DNA of 64,000 bases from VRUE01 sp040879985 (GTDB taxonomy: Bacteria; Actinomycetota; Thermoleophilia; Solirubrobacterales; 70-9), in contig JBBDJH010000016.1 in NCBI GenBank assembly GCA_040879985.1, positions 1 through 64,000 of the forward strand, written 5' to 3'. The first letter of the stretch is position 1. Each line of letters begins with the position of its first letter. The position numbers were made by a program, and so were the translations under genes. Shown piece after piece: positions 26,354 to 34,261 of this stretch. The notes under the pieces were generated by a model. That model was given only the letters and a program-made list of their open reading frames with translations, was not told the DNA's origin and did no database searches.

Positions 26354-26780
26354 GGCCGCAGCGCCCGGAGCGCTGCCGAGCCTCGCCGAGGCGCGTGGCT
26401 GGAGCGGCCTCGCGCTCGACGACGCCGGCGGCCGGACGGTTGGCCGGGTCGAGGGGGCCTACGCCGACGCCGAGGGCGGCGCGCCGGTCTGGCTGGTCGT
26501 CGCGCTGGAGCAGGGCCGGGCGAGGCGGCTCTGGCCGGGCCGCCGGAGCACGAAGCGGGTGGCGGTGCCGCTGCGCGAGTGCGCGGCGATGCCGGGCCGC
26601 GTCTGGACGGCGCAGAGCCGCGAGGCGATCCGCGCCGCCCCGACGATCGACCCCGGCCGGCCGCTGCTGCGCGAGCACGAGGCGGCGATCTGCGCCCACT
26701 ACGGGATCGGCGCGAGCGTAGGCCGCCACGCCGAGCTCGCCGAGCGCCCCACCGGGGCGCTCACCGCCCAGCCCGCCTGA
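26346..26780 (+). CDS. Hypothetical protein, possibly PRC-barrel-like
   Basis: 144 aa, GTG start overlapping the meaB stop. The middle (GRTVGRVEGAYADAEGGAPVWLVVAL) resembles a PRC-barrel strand pattern, followed by 'RVAVPLRECAAMPGRVWTA' with Ala and Arg-rich composition. There is no signal peptide or TM helix. Co-translation with meaB is probably incidental. Immediately after its stop comes the G-run and scaffold gap, so the gene itself is complete. Confidence 0.6.
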   Translation: MAEAAAPGALPSLAEARGWSGLALDDAGGRTVGRVEGAYADAEGGAPVWLVVALEQGRARRLWPGRRSTKRVAVPLRECAAMPGRVWTAQSREAIRAAPTIDPGRPLLREHEAAICAHYGIGASVGRHAELAERPTGALTAQPA

Positions 26781-26821
<41 letters not shown>

Positions 26822-26854
26822 CGAGGTTTGAACCGCATAGCGACTCAAACCTCG
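26822..26854. repeat. CGAGGTTTG palindromic repeat, copy 1 (left end in gap)
   Basis: CGAGGTTTGA (26822-26831) pairs with TCAAACCTCG (26845-26854) around an inner CGC-ATA-GCG stem. The right flank continues ACCACC, which matches the longer arm of the copy at 53704-53746. It lies upstream of dipZ. Confidence 0.8.
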
Positions 26855-26912
26855 ACCACCCCCCCGTAACGCCGTCACCTCCATGTAATCCCGCCCTGCC
26901 AGGGTTTGGCAC

Positions 26913-28703
26913 ATGGCACTGCTGATCCTCTTCGGGTTCGTCGCCGGGGCGGCCACCGCGCTCTCGCCCTGCGTGCTGCCGGTGCTGCCGATCGCCCTCT
27001 CGGCGGGCGCGACCGGAGGCCGGCGGCGGCCACTCGGCATCGTCGCCGGGCTCGCCGTCTCCTTCACCTTCGCCACGGTTGCGCTGGTCTACGTGCTCGC
27101 GGCGTTGGGCCTGCCCGGCGACTTCCTGCGCACGCTGGCGATCGTCGTGCTGATCGGCTTCGGCGTCTCCTTGATGGTGCCGCCGCTGGCCGCCCGGATC
27201 GAGGCCTACATGAGCCGTTTCGCCGGCCGCGTCGGGGTCAGGACCGGCGGCGAGGGCTTCTGGTCGGGGACGGCGGTCGGGGCCAGCCTCGGCCTCGTCT
27301 ACGCGCCCTGCGCCGGCCCGATCCTGGCCGGGGTGATCACCGTCTCGGCCGCCCAGCCGTTCACCGGCGGCCGGCTCGCGGTCGCGCTCAGCTACGGGGT
27401 CGGCTCGGCCGTCGTCCTCTACTTCCTGATGCTCGGTGGGCGCCGCGCGATTGCCCCGCTGGCGCGCCGCGGCGCCGGCCTGCAGATCGCGATGGGCGCG
27501 GTGATGGTCGTCATCGCCCTGGCGATGCTCGGCGAGTACGACATCAAGTTCCAGAACCGGATCGCCAGCGACCTGCCGAGCTTCCTGGTCAACCCCTCCG
27601 GGGCGATCGAGGAGGGCTCGACGGCCCGCGAGGCGCTGGCCGAGGTGCGCGGGGGCGGCGGGCTCGCGGCGGCCGCGAACGCGGCCCCCTCGCCTCACGG
27701 CGGCGGGGGAGGGACCCGCGGGAGCGCGGGCGGCGACGGCGGCGAGGCGGCGGGACGGCCCTCGGGCCTGCCGGTGCTCGGCATCGCACCGCCGTTCGTC
27801 GACACGCAGGAGTGGTTCAACACGCCCGGCGGCGAGCCGCGGCCGTTGAGCTCGCTGCGCGGTCGCGTCGTCCTGGTCGACTTCTGGACCTACAGCTGCA
27901 TCAATTGCCTGCGAACGCTGCCCTACCTGACCGCCTGGGACGAGCGCTACCGCGAGGCCGGGCTGACGATCGTCGGCGTCCACTCGCCCGAGTTCCCCTT
28001 CGAGAAGGACGCCGGCAACGTCGCCGAGGCGATCGAGCGCAACGGGATCGGGTATCCGGTCGTCCAGGACAACAACCTCGCCACCTTCTTCGCCTACGGC
28101 ACCGAATACTGGCCGGCCTCCTATTTCGTCGACGCCCGCGGCCGGGTCCGCTACCTGCACTTCGGCGAGGGCGACTACGAGGAGAAGGAGCGGGTGATCC
28201 GCGAGCTGCTGGTCGAGGCCGGCCGGGCGGTCTCCGACGGCATGGTGAGGGCCGACGGGATCGAGGCCTCGGCGGGGGTGACGACGCCGGAGAGCTACCT
28301 CGGGTCGCTGCGCGCCGACCGCTTCGTCAACGGCCCGATCGACTCCGGCGCGCGGGACTTCGGCCAGCCGCCGGCGCCGCCCGCCGACCACCTCGCCTTC
28401 AGCGGTCGCTGGCGGATCGGGCCGGACGCGGCGACCGCCGCGGGCGGCGCGCTCACGCTCAGCTTCGGTGCCCGGCGCGTCTACCTGGTGCTTGGCTCGC
28501 CCGGCGAAAGCCGCCGCGTCCGGGTGCTGCTCGACGGCCGGCCGATCCCCGACCGGCTGGCGGGGTCCGACGTGCGCGGCGGCGTCGTCAGGGTCGATTC
28601 GCAGCGGCTCTACGACCTGGTCGACCTGCCGGCGGTCGAATCGCGGCGGCTGCGGCTCGTCCCCGAGGAGGGGGTGGAGGGCTATGCATTCACCTTCGGC
28701 TAG
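26913..28703 (+). CDS. dipZ: DipZ: CcdA membrane domain fused to thioredoxin and C-terminal domain
   Basis: 596 aa. Residues 1-205 are a six-helix CcdA/DsbD-beta electron carrier with 'SPCVLPVLP' and 'YAPCAGPILAG', one Cys in each half. After a Gly/Ala/Ser-rich linker comes a TlpA/AhpC-like thioredoxin (about 285-430) with 'YSCINCLRTLPYL' (CINC active site) and 'SPEFPFEKDAGNV'. The last ~140 aa are a beta-sandwich with the 'ESYLGSLRADRF' strip, as in mycobacterial DipZ (Rv2874). It passes electrons from cytosolic thioredoxin to extracytoplasmic disulfides. A two-component system follows directly and might sense envelope redox state. Confidence 0.93.
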   Translation: MALLILFGFVAGAATALSPCVLPVLPIALSAGATGGRRRPLGIVAGLAVSFTFATVALVYVLAALGLPGDFLRTLAIVVLIGFGVSLMVPPLAARIEAYMSRFAGRVGVRTGGEGFWSGTAVGASLGLVYAPCAGPILAGVITVSAAQPFTGGRLAVALSYGVGSAVVLYFLMLGGRRAIAPLARRGAGLQIAMGAVMVVIALAMLGEYDIKFQNRIASDLPSFLVNPSGAIEEGSTAREALAEVRGGGGLAAAANAAPSPHGGGGGTRGSAGGDGGEAAGRPSGLPVLGIAPPFVDTQEWFNTPGGEPRPLSSLRGRVVLVDFWTYSCINCLRTLPYLTAWDERYREAGLTIVGVHSPEFPFEKDAGNVAEAIERNGIGYPVVQDNNLATFFAYGTEYWPASYFVDARGRVRYLHFGEGDYEEKERVIRELLVEAGRAVSDGMVRADGIEASAGVTTPESYLGSLRADRFVNGPIDSGARDFGQPPAPPADHLAFSGRWRIGPDAATAAGGALTLSFGARRVYLVLGSPGESRRVRVLLDGRPIPDRLAGSDVRGGVVRVDSQRLYDLVDLPAVESRRLRLVPEEGVEGYAFTFG

Positions 28704-28716
28704 CGGGACCGCGACA

Positions 28717-29427
28717 ATGGACGGCATGGACGAGACGCCGCGCGGCACCGTGCTGGTCGTCGATGACGAGCCGACGATCGTCGAGGTGGTCGGCCGCTAC
28801 ATGGAGCGGGCCGGCTACGAGATGCACGGCGCCGGCGACGGGCCGGAGGCGCTGCGGCTCGCCGGCCTGCACCGGCCCGACCTGGTCGTGCTCGACGTGA
28901 TGCTGCCCGGCTGCGACGGGATCGAGGTGATGCGGCAGCTGCACGAGGGCCCCGGCGAGCGCACCGCGGTGATCCTGCTCACCGCTCGCGGCGAGGAGTC
29001 CGACCGGCTGGTCGGACTGCGCCACGGCGCCGACGACTACGTGGTCAAGCCCTTCTCCCCGGCCGAGCTGGTCGCCCGGGTTGACGCCGTGCTGCGCCGC
29101 GTCTCGCCGCCCGAGCGGGCCGCGCCGGAGCCGATCGAGCACGGGCCGCTGCGGATCGACCCCGGCTCGCGCGGCGTCACCCTGGCCGGCGCGGAGATCT
29201 CGCTGACCCAGCGCGAGTTCGACCTGCTCGCCTACCTCGCCGCCCACCCTGGCCAGGTCTTCTCGCGCGACCAGCTGATCGAGGCGGTCTGGGAATTCCC
29301 CTTCTTCACCGACACCAGCACGGTCACCGTCCACGTCCGCCGCCTGCGCGCCAAGCTCGGCGAGGACCCGGCCGAGCCGCGCTTTATCGAGACCGTCTGG
29401 GGCGTCGGCTACAGGTTGCGGCCGTGA
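28717..29427 (+). CDS. OmpR-family response regulator
   Basis: About 236 aa from ATG 28717 (ATG 28726 also possible). Receiver domain with acidic pocket 'VVDDEPT', phosphoacceptor D60 in 'VVLDVMLPG', and 'VVKPFSP'. The C-terminal winged helix includes 'LTQREFDLLAYLAAHPGQVFSR' and 'VTVHVRRLRAKLGEDP'. It lies 13 nt after dipZ and 4 nt before its kinase, so all three are probably co-transcribed. Confidence 0.93.
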   Translation: MDGMDETPRGTVLVVDDEPTIVEVVGRYMERAGYEMHGAGDGPEALRLAGLHRPDLVVLDVMLPGCDGIEVMRQLHEGPGERTAVILLTARGEESDRLVGLRHGADDYVVKPFSPAELVARVDAVLRRVSPPERAAPEPIEHGPLRIDPGSRGVTLAGAEISLTQREFDLLAYLAAHPGQVFSRDQLIEAVWEFPFFTDTSTVTVHVRRLRAKLGEDPAEPRFIETVWGVGYRLRP

Positions 29428-29431
29428 TCCT

Positions 29432-30289
29432 GTGAAGCGCTCGCTCGCGATCGGCCTCGCCGCCGCGCTCGCCGGGGCCGCGGCGGTCACCGTGCCGCAC
29501 AAAATGGGCTGGGGCCAGATCGCCCTCGTCCTGCTCGCGATCGGCGGCGGCGCGCTCGCGGCCTGGCTGGCGACCCGCCTCGTCGCCGAGGATCGCTCGC
29601 GGCGCGAGGTCGAGGCGGCGCGGCGCCGCCTCGTCGCCTCGGTCTCGCACGACCTGCGCACGCCGCTGGCCTCGCTGCGGCTGCTGGTCGAGTCGATCGA
29701 CGACGGCGTCGTCACGGGGGAGACCCGCGACCGCTACCTGGGCGAGATCCGCACCCACGTCGCCGCGCTCAGCGGCCTGATCGACGACCTCTTCGAGCTC
29801 GCGCGGATCGAGGCCGGCGAGATCGCCTGGACGATGGGCCGGGTCGAGCTGCGCGAGCTGGTCGGCGACACCGTCGCGGCGATGCGAGCGCCGGCGGCTG
29901 CCCGCGGCGTCGCCCTCGCCGCCGAGCTGCCGGCCGGTGAGCTGGTCGCCCGGGCCAACGCCGAGAAGCTGCAGCGGGTCCTCTTCAACCTGATCCAGAA
30001 CGCGATCCGCCACACGCCCGCCGACGGCAGCGTCACCGTGCGCGCCCGCAGTGCCGCCGATCGGGTCGAGGTCGAGGTCGCCGACGACGGCGACGGGATC
30101 GCGCCCGCCGACGGCGGGCAGGTCTTCGACCCCTTCTACCGCGGTGGCGGAGAGTCCGAGCGCGGCGAGGACGGCGCCGGCCTCGGCCTGGCGATCTCGC
30201 GCGCCATAGTCGAGGCCCACGGCGGCCGGATCTGGCTAGAGCCGGCAAGCCCCGGCACGCGCGTCCTGTTCACCCTGCGCGCCTCTTAG
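29432..30289 (+). CDS. Sensor histidine kinase with minimal input region
   Basis: 285 aa, GTG start. Two TM helices (about 4-20 and 28-50) are separated by only a few residues, so it has essentially no extracytoplasmic sensor domain. The H box 'SVSHDLRTPLASLRLL' (H73), N box 'LFNLIQNAIRHTP', G1 'VADDGDGI', F 'FDPFYRG' and G2 'GAGLGLAISRAI' are intact. With so short an input it may sense the membrane or a partner protein such as DipZ. It is the cognate kinase of the upstream regulator. Confidence 0.92.
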   Translation: MKRSLAIGLAAALAGAAAVTVPHKMGWGQIALVLLAIGGGALAAWLATRLVAEDRSRREVEAARRRLVASVSHDLRTPLASLRLLVESIDDGVVTGETRDRYLGEIRTHVAALSGLIDDLFELARIEAGEIAWTMGRVELRELVGDTVAAMRAPAAARGVALAAELPAGELVARANAEKLQRVLFNLIQNAIRHTPADGSVTVRARSAADRVEVEVADDGDGIAPADGGQVFDPFYRGGGESERGEDGAGLGLAISRAIVEAHGGRIWLEPASPGTRVLFTLRAS

Positions 30290-30299
30290 CTTTCGCGGG

Positions 30300-30419
30300 G
30301 GACGGGTGGGGGGTGCCCGGGCGGGCGCTGGGTTTTTCGCCGGGTGCGTCGCGACTCTCGCTGACGACCCGCTGCGAAAAACAGGACGCCGCACCCGCCC
30401 GGGCACCCCCCACCCGTCC
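30300..30419. repeat. Snap-back element C: 26-bp inverted repeats around a ~68-bp core
   Basis: Positions 30300-30325 are the perfect complement of 30394-30419. Inside, TTTTTCGC (30333-30340) pairs with GCGAAAAA (30374-30381). It begins 10 nt after the kinase stop and could act as a two-way terminator. A partial arm related to element D follows at 30458-30477. The gap 30290-30502 holds no gene. Confidence 0.85.
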
Positions 30420-30502
30420 TTCACGTAACGCCGCGGGAAACGAGGACGCCGCTGCCCGGAGGGGCACACGGCCCTCCTTGCGAGAGCTGTAGAAGTTCGG
30501 CC

Positions 30503-31648
30503 TCAACAGCCGAGCTGGCGGGCGATGACCATCTGCTGGACCTCGTCGGTGCCCTCGCCGATCGTGAGGATCTTGGCGTCGCGGTAGAAGCGGCAGACCG
30601 GGTACTCCTCGATGTAGCCGTAGCCGCCGTGGATCTGCACCGCCTCCTCGGTGGCGCGGACCGCGAGGCGGCCGGTGATCAGCTTCGCCTGCGCGGCGGT
30701 GAGGGTGAAGGACTGGCCGGCGTCCTTCTCGAGCGCGGCGCGCCAGGTGAGCAGGCGGGCCGCCTCGATCTGCGCGGAGAGGTCGGCGATCTTCGCCTGG
30801 ATCGACTGGAACTTGGAGATCGGCTTGCCGAAGGCCTGGCGTTCCTTCGCGTAAGAGATCGCCTCGTCGAGGGCGCCCTGGGCGAGGCCGACGCCCATCG
30901 CGGCGACGCCGATGCGACCGCCGTCGAGGATGTGGAGGAAGTTCTTGAAGCCGTCGCCGCGGCGGCCGAGCAGGTTGGCCTCGGGGACACGGCAGCCCGC
31001 GAAGCTGAGCGGCCGGGTGTCCGAGGCGTTCCAGCCCATCTTGCGGTACGGCTCGCCGACCTCGTAGCCGGGCGTGCCGGTAGGGACGATCAGATTCGAG
31101 ATCTCCTTGCGCCCGTCGACCTCGCCGCTGACGGCGGTGATCGCTACGCAGCCGGATATCTCGGTGCCGGAGTTGGTGATGAACTGCTTGGCGCCGTCGA
31201 CGACCCACTCGCCGCCGTCCAGCTTCGCGGTCGTCCGCACGTTGCCGGCGTCGGAGCCGGCCTCCGGCTCGGTCAACCCGAAGGAGGCGAGCTTCCGGCC
31301 GCTGCAGAGCACCGGCAGCCACTCGTCCTTTTGCTCGTCCGTCCCCCAGAGGTAGATCGGCATCGTGCCGAGTGAGGTGTGCGCCGCCATCGTGATGCAG
31401 ACCGACGAGTCGATCCGCGCCAACTCTTCCACCGCCAGGACATAGGACAGCGTGTCCGCGCCCCCGCCCCCGTACTCCTGCGGAAACGGGATCCCCATCA
31501 GCCCCAGCTCGCCCAGCTTGGCGACGATCTCATACGGAAACCGCTTCTCCCGATCCAGCTCCTCAGCTACCGGAGCAACCTCAGCTCGGGCGAACTCACG
31601 CACCGTGTCCCGCAGCAGCTTCTGCTCACCCGAAAGGTCGAAGTCCAC
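30503..31648 (-). CDS. Acyl-CoA dehydrogenase
   Basis: 381 aa, GTG start. It has the three-domain ACAD fold: 'ASFGLTEPEAGSDAGN' (FAD/substrate loop), 'QFITNSGTEISGCVAITAV', 'GVAAMGVGLAQGALDEAISYAKERQAFGKPI', and 'IHGGYGYIEEYPVCRFYRDAKI'. The catalytic base is probably E365 in 'IGEGTDEVQ'. It resembles short/branched-chain enzymes; the substrate is not decidable from sequence. Electrons go to ETF, whose genes lie at 39312-41078. The gene is flanked by snap-back elements C and D and has a leaderless-type promoter. Confidence 0.95.
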   Translation of the reverse strand: MDFDLSGEQKLLRDTVREFARAEVAPVAEELDREKRFPYEIVAKLGELGLMGIPFPQEYGGGGADTLSYVLAVEELARIDSSVCITMAAHTSLGTMPIYLWGTDEQKDEWLPVLCSGRKLASFGLTEPEAGSDAGNVRTTAKLDGGEWVVDGAKQFITNSGTEISGCVAITAVSGEVDGRKEISNLIVPTGTPGYEVGEPYRKMGWNASDTRPLSFAGCRVPEANLLGRRGDGFKNFLHILDGGRIGVAAMGVGLAQGALDEAISYAKERQAFGKPISKFQSIQAKIADLSAQIEAARLLTWRAALEKDAGQSFTLTAAQAKLITGRLAVRATEEAVQIHGGYGYIEEYPVCRFYRDAKILTIGEGTDEVQQMVIARQLGC

Positions 31649-31655
31649 GCCGCTG

Positions 31656-31661
31656 AGCCTA
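31656..31661 (-). promoter_or_regulatory. TAGGCT -10 box of the acyl-CoA dehydrogenase gene
   Basis: On the minus strand TAGGCT ends 7 nt before the GTG at 31648. No ribosome-binding site lies between them, in keeping with leaderless mRNA. Confidence 0.45.
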
Positions 31662-31673
31662 GTGCGCCCGTGA

Positions 31674-31780
31674 GGAGGGCCGTGTTCCCCCTCCCCCGGA
31701 AACTCAAGTAACCACGCCTGAACCCAGGCACACGACCCAGCTGCGCGACGGTTTTCGGGGGAGGGGGAACACGGCCCTCC
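31674..31780. repeat. Snap-back element D: 25-bp inverted repeats around a ~57-bp core
   Basis: Positions 31674-31698 are the perfect complement of 31756-31780; the arms begin GGAGGGCCGTGTTCCCCC. The core has a small hairpin CCTG-AACC-CAGG. It lies between the end of the aldehyde dehydrogenase gene and the start of the acyl-CoA dehydrogenase gene, both on the minus strand. Confidence 0.85.
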
Positions 31781-31792
31781 CCCGACGACCGC

Positions 31793-33229
31793 CTACAACT
31801 GCAGCGACTTCACCTGCAGCAGCTCCTCGATCGCGTAGCGCCCGTTCTCGCGCCCGTGGCCCGACTGCTTGTAGCCGCCGAACGGGGCGAGCGGGTTGAA
31901 GGCGCCGCCGTTGATCTCGACCTGGCCGGTGCGGATCCGCTTGGCGACGGCGATCGCCCGCTCCTGGTCGGCCGACCAGACGCCGCCGGCGAGGCCGTAG
32001 ACGGTCTCGTTGGCGATCCGCACGGCGTCCTGCTCGTCCTCGTAGGGCTGGATGACCAGCACCGGGCCGAAGATCTCCTCCTGGGCGATCGTCATCTCCG
32101 CCGTCACCTCGGAGAAGACGGTCGGGCGGACGAAGTAGCCGCGCTCGAGGCCCTCGGGCGGGGCGGCGCCGCCGGTCAGCAGCTTCGCCCCTTCGGCCTC
32201 GCCCTTCTCGATGTAGCCGCGCACGCGCTCGCGCTGCACGTCGGAGACGAGCGGGCCGAGCCGGGTCGAGCCCTCGAAGGGGTCGCCCGGGGTGAAGCTC
32301 TCGGCCGTCTTGGCGGCGAGCTCCTCCGCCTCGGCGAGCTTCTCGCGCGGGACCAGCATCCGGGTCAGGGCGCTGCAGGTCTGGCCCGAGTTGAGGAAGC
32401 ACTTGGCGACCCCGTCGGGGACCGCCTTGGCGAGGTCGGCGTCGTCGAGGATCACGTTCGGCGACTTGCCGCCGAGCTCCATCGCGACCGGCTTGACGGT
32501 CGCCGAGGCGAGCTCGGAGACGCGCCGCCCGGCCCGGGTCGAGCCGGTGAAGGAGACCATGTCGACGCCGGGATGGCCGGCGATCGCCTCGCCGACGACC
32601 GGGCCGGTGCCGCTGACGAGGTTGAAGACGCCCGCTGGCAGCCCGGCCGCCTCGATCACCTCGGCGAGGATGAAGGCGTTGAGCGGCACGACCTCGCTCG
32701 GCTTGAGCACGACCGTGCAGCCGGCGGCGAGGGCGGGGGCGACCTTGGCGGCGATCTGGTTGAGGGGGTAGTTCCAGGGCGTGATCGCGCCGAGCACGCC
32801 GACCGGCTCGCGCAGCACCCGCGAGCTGCCGATCTCCTCCTCCCAGGCGATTTCCTCGATCAGCCCCGGCATCGCCGCGAACTGGGCGGTCGGCAGGCCG
32901 GCCTGGATGATCTTGCTCAGCTTCAGCGGCATGCCCAGCTCGGCGGAGATCGTCGCGGCGATCTCGTCGGCGCGCTCGCCGAGGCCGGCGGCGATCGCGG
33001 TCAGGTAGCCGGCGCGCTCGGCGCGCGGCGTCCGCGACCAGGAGTCGAAGGCGTCGCGGGCGGCACGCACGGCGAGGTCGGCGTCCCCGGCGTCGCAGGC
33101 CGGGATCGTCGCCATGACCTCCTCGCTGGTCGAGTTGACCACCTCGATCGTCTCGCTTCCCCGCGGCTCGACCCACTCGCCGCCGATGAAGATCCTGTCC
33201 CGCTTCTGAATCTCAGCCGCCGTCGCCAT
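31793..33229 (-). CDS. NAD(P)-dependent aldehyde dehydrogenase
   Basis: About 478 aa from ATG 33229, which has GAGGGGG 5 nt upstream; the longer frame to 33352 adds an Arg-rich stretch unlike the family. 'GAITPWNYPLNQIAAKVAPALAAGCTVVLKPSE' is the coenzyme fold, the general base Glu is in 'MELGGKSPNVI', and the catalytic Cys is in 'NSGQTCSALTRMLV'. 'EEIFGPVLVIQPYED' and 'PFGGYKQSGHGRENG' complete the set. It oxidises an aldehyde to an acid in the local acyl metabolism; the substrate is unknown. Confidence 0.94.
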   Translation of the reverse strand: MATAAEIQKRDRIFIGGEWVEPRGSETIEVVNSTSEEVMATIPACDAGDADLAVRAARDAFDSWSRTPRAERAGYLTAIAAGLGERADEIAATISAELGMPLKLSKIIQAGLPTAQFAAMPGLIEEIAWEEEIGSSRVLREPVGVLGAITPWNYPLNQIAAKVAPALAAGCTVVLKPSEVVPLNAFILAEVIEAAGLPAGVFNLVSGTGPVVGEAIAGHPGVDMVSFTGSTRAGRRVSELASATVKPVAMELGGKSPNVILDDADLAKAVPDGVAKCFLNSGQTCSALTRMLVPREKLAEAEELAAKTAESFTPGDPFEGSTRLGPLVSDVQRERVRGYIEKGEAEGAKLLTGGAAPPEGLERGYFVRPTVFSEVTAEMTIAQEEIFGPVLVIQPYEDEQDAVRIANETVYGLAGGVWSADQERAIAVAKRIRTGQVEINGGAFNPLAPFGGYKQSGHGRENGRYAIEELLQVKSLQL

Positions 33230-33350
33230 CACATCCCCCTCGTTCGCGCTTCCGACATTGACCACACCATAGGGGGGTCGATGTCGGATGCGCTTGCGGC
33301 GGCAGGCGTTTCGGCGGCGATCCGGGGCCCTCGGTGCCAGGACCGTCTTC

Positions 33351-33386
33351 ATAGCAAATTTGTAATAAGCGCATATTTGCTATATT
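33351..33386 (+). promoter_or_regulatory. Operator and -10 box of the XRE/nucleotidyltransferase operon
   Basis: Perfect 9-bp inverted repeat ATAGCAAAT (33351-33359) / ATTTGCTAT (33375-33383) in an AT-rich stretch. TATATT (33381-33386) overlaps the right half and ends 7 nt before the GTG at 33394, with no ribosome-binding site. The layout fits autorepression of a leaderless mRNA by the XRE protein. Confidence 0.6.
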
Positions 33387-33393
33387 TAAGCTG

Positions 33394-33723
33394 GTGAAAA
33401 CGCCTGGAGAATTGCTGAAAGAAGCTCGCACACGACACGGCGTCAGCCAGAAGCGTCTGGCAATGCGGGCGAGCACGACGCAGTCCGCGATATCCCGGAT
33501 CGAGCGCGATCGCGTCTCCCCCTCGGTGGAGACCCTGGGCGAGCTGCTCTACCTGTTGGGGGAGGATCTGGACATCGCGACCAGCCGGCGCGATGCGGGG
33601 ATGGATCGGACCCTCAACGCGAAGAATCTGGCGCTGAGTCCAGAACGGCGGGTAAAGCAGGGCTTGGCGTTCGCCGAGTTCGTCCGGCGGAACAGGGGAA
33701 CGGCTGCGAGGCCGGCTGCTTGA
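33394..33723 (+). CDS. XRE-family antitoxin-like regulator
   Basis: 109 aa, GTG start. HTH 'TPGELLKEARTRHGVSQKRLAMRASTTQSAISRIERDRVSPSVETLGELLYLLG' pattern at residues 3-57. The C-terminal ~45 residues (NAKNLALSPERRVKQGLAFAEFVRRNRG) form a helical tail of the kind that contacts a partner. It overlaps the next gene by 4 nt. The pair resembles XRE/nucleotidyltransferase toxin-antitoxin-like modules. Composition is less GC-rich than its surroundings, suggesting acquisition. Confidence 0.85.
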   Translation: MKTPGELLKEARTRHGVSQKRLAMRASTTQSAISRIERDRVSPSVETLGELLYLLGEDLDIATSRRDAGMDRTLNAKNLALSPERRVKQGLAFAEFVRRNRGTAARPAA

Positions 33724-34250
33724 TTGCGATGCACCACGATCTACCCGACACTCCGCTGCAGGCGGATCGCCTACTTCAGGTGCTGGGCAGACACGCTGTC
33801 GACTTTGTCGTGATCGGCGGCATGGCGGGCCTTGCGCACGGCTCCTCCTATCCGACCTACGATTTGGACATTGCCTACGCTCGCGACAAACCGAATCTCG
33901 AGCGCATGGCCGCGGCGCTTCGCGAGCTGGGAGTGACACTTCGGGGAGCGCCCTCGGATCTACCCCTTCAACTCGACGCGCAGACGCTGGCGAACGGCTC
34001 GAACTTCACCTTCGATAGCCCCTACGGCAGCTTTGACATCCTCGGCCAGGCGGATGGGATGAGCTCATACGACGCGCTCCGCAGCGATGCGTATATCGCG
34101 ATGCTCGAGGGAGTCGAGGTCCGCGTCGCCTCCATCGACCATTTGATCGCGATGAAGCGCGCCGCCAACAGGCCCAAGGACCAGTTGATGGTCGAGGAGT
34201 ACATCGTGCTCGCCGACGAGCAACACCGCCAGGCTGAAGAAGCCGGGTAG
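33720..34250 (+). CDS. Nucleotidyltransferase-fold protein (possible toxin partner)
   Basis: 176 aa, TTG start overlapping the XRE stop (ATG 33729 is an alternative). The nucleotidyltransferase core is 'DFVVIGGMAGLAHGSSYPTYDLDIAY': GG/GS motif and the DxD pair that binds metal and NTP. 'SIDHLIAMKRAANRPKDQLMVEEY' is the helical segment seen in AbiEii/MNT-like proteins. It could be a toxin that transfers nucleotides to tRNA or protein, or an MNT-type neutraliser; no HEPN gene is adjacent, so a classical HEPN/MNT pair is unlikely. Confidence 0.82.
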   Translation: MIAMHHDLPDTPLQADRLLQVLGRHAVDFVVIGGMAGLAHGSSYPTYDLDIAYARDKPNLERMAAALRELGVTLRGAPSDLPLQLDAQTLANGSNFTFDSPYGSFDILGQADGMSSYDALRSDAYIAMLEGVEVRVASIDHLIAMKRAANRPKDQLMVEEYIVLADEQHRQAEEAG

Positions 34251-34261
34251 CCGGACTCGGC

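Noticed and set aside
33720..34250. Classical HEPN/MNT toxin-antitoxin pair
   Set aside because: The nucleotidyltransferase partner is an XRE regulator, not a HEPN protein, so a different mode of action is more likely.
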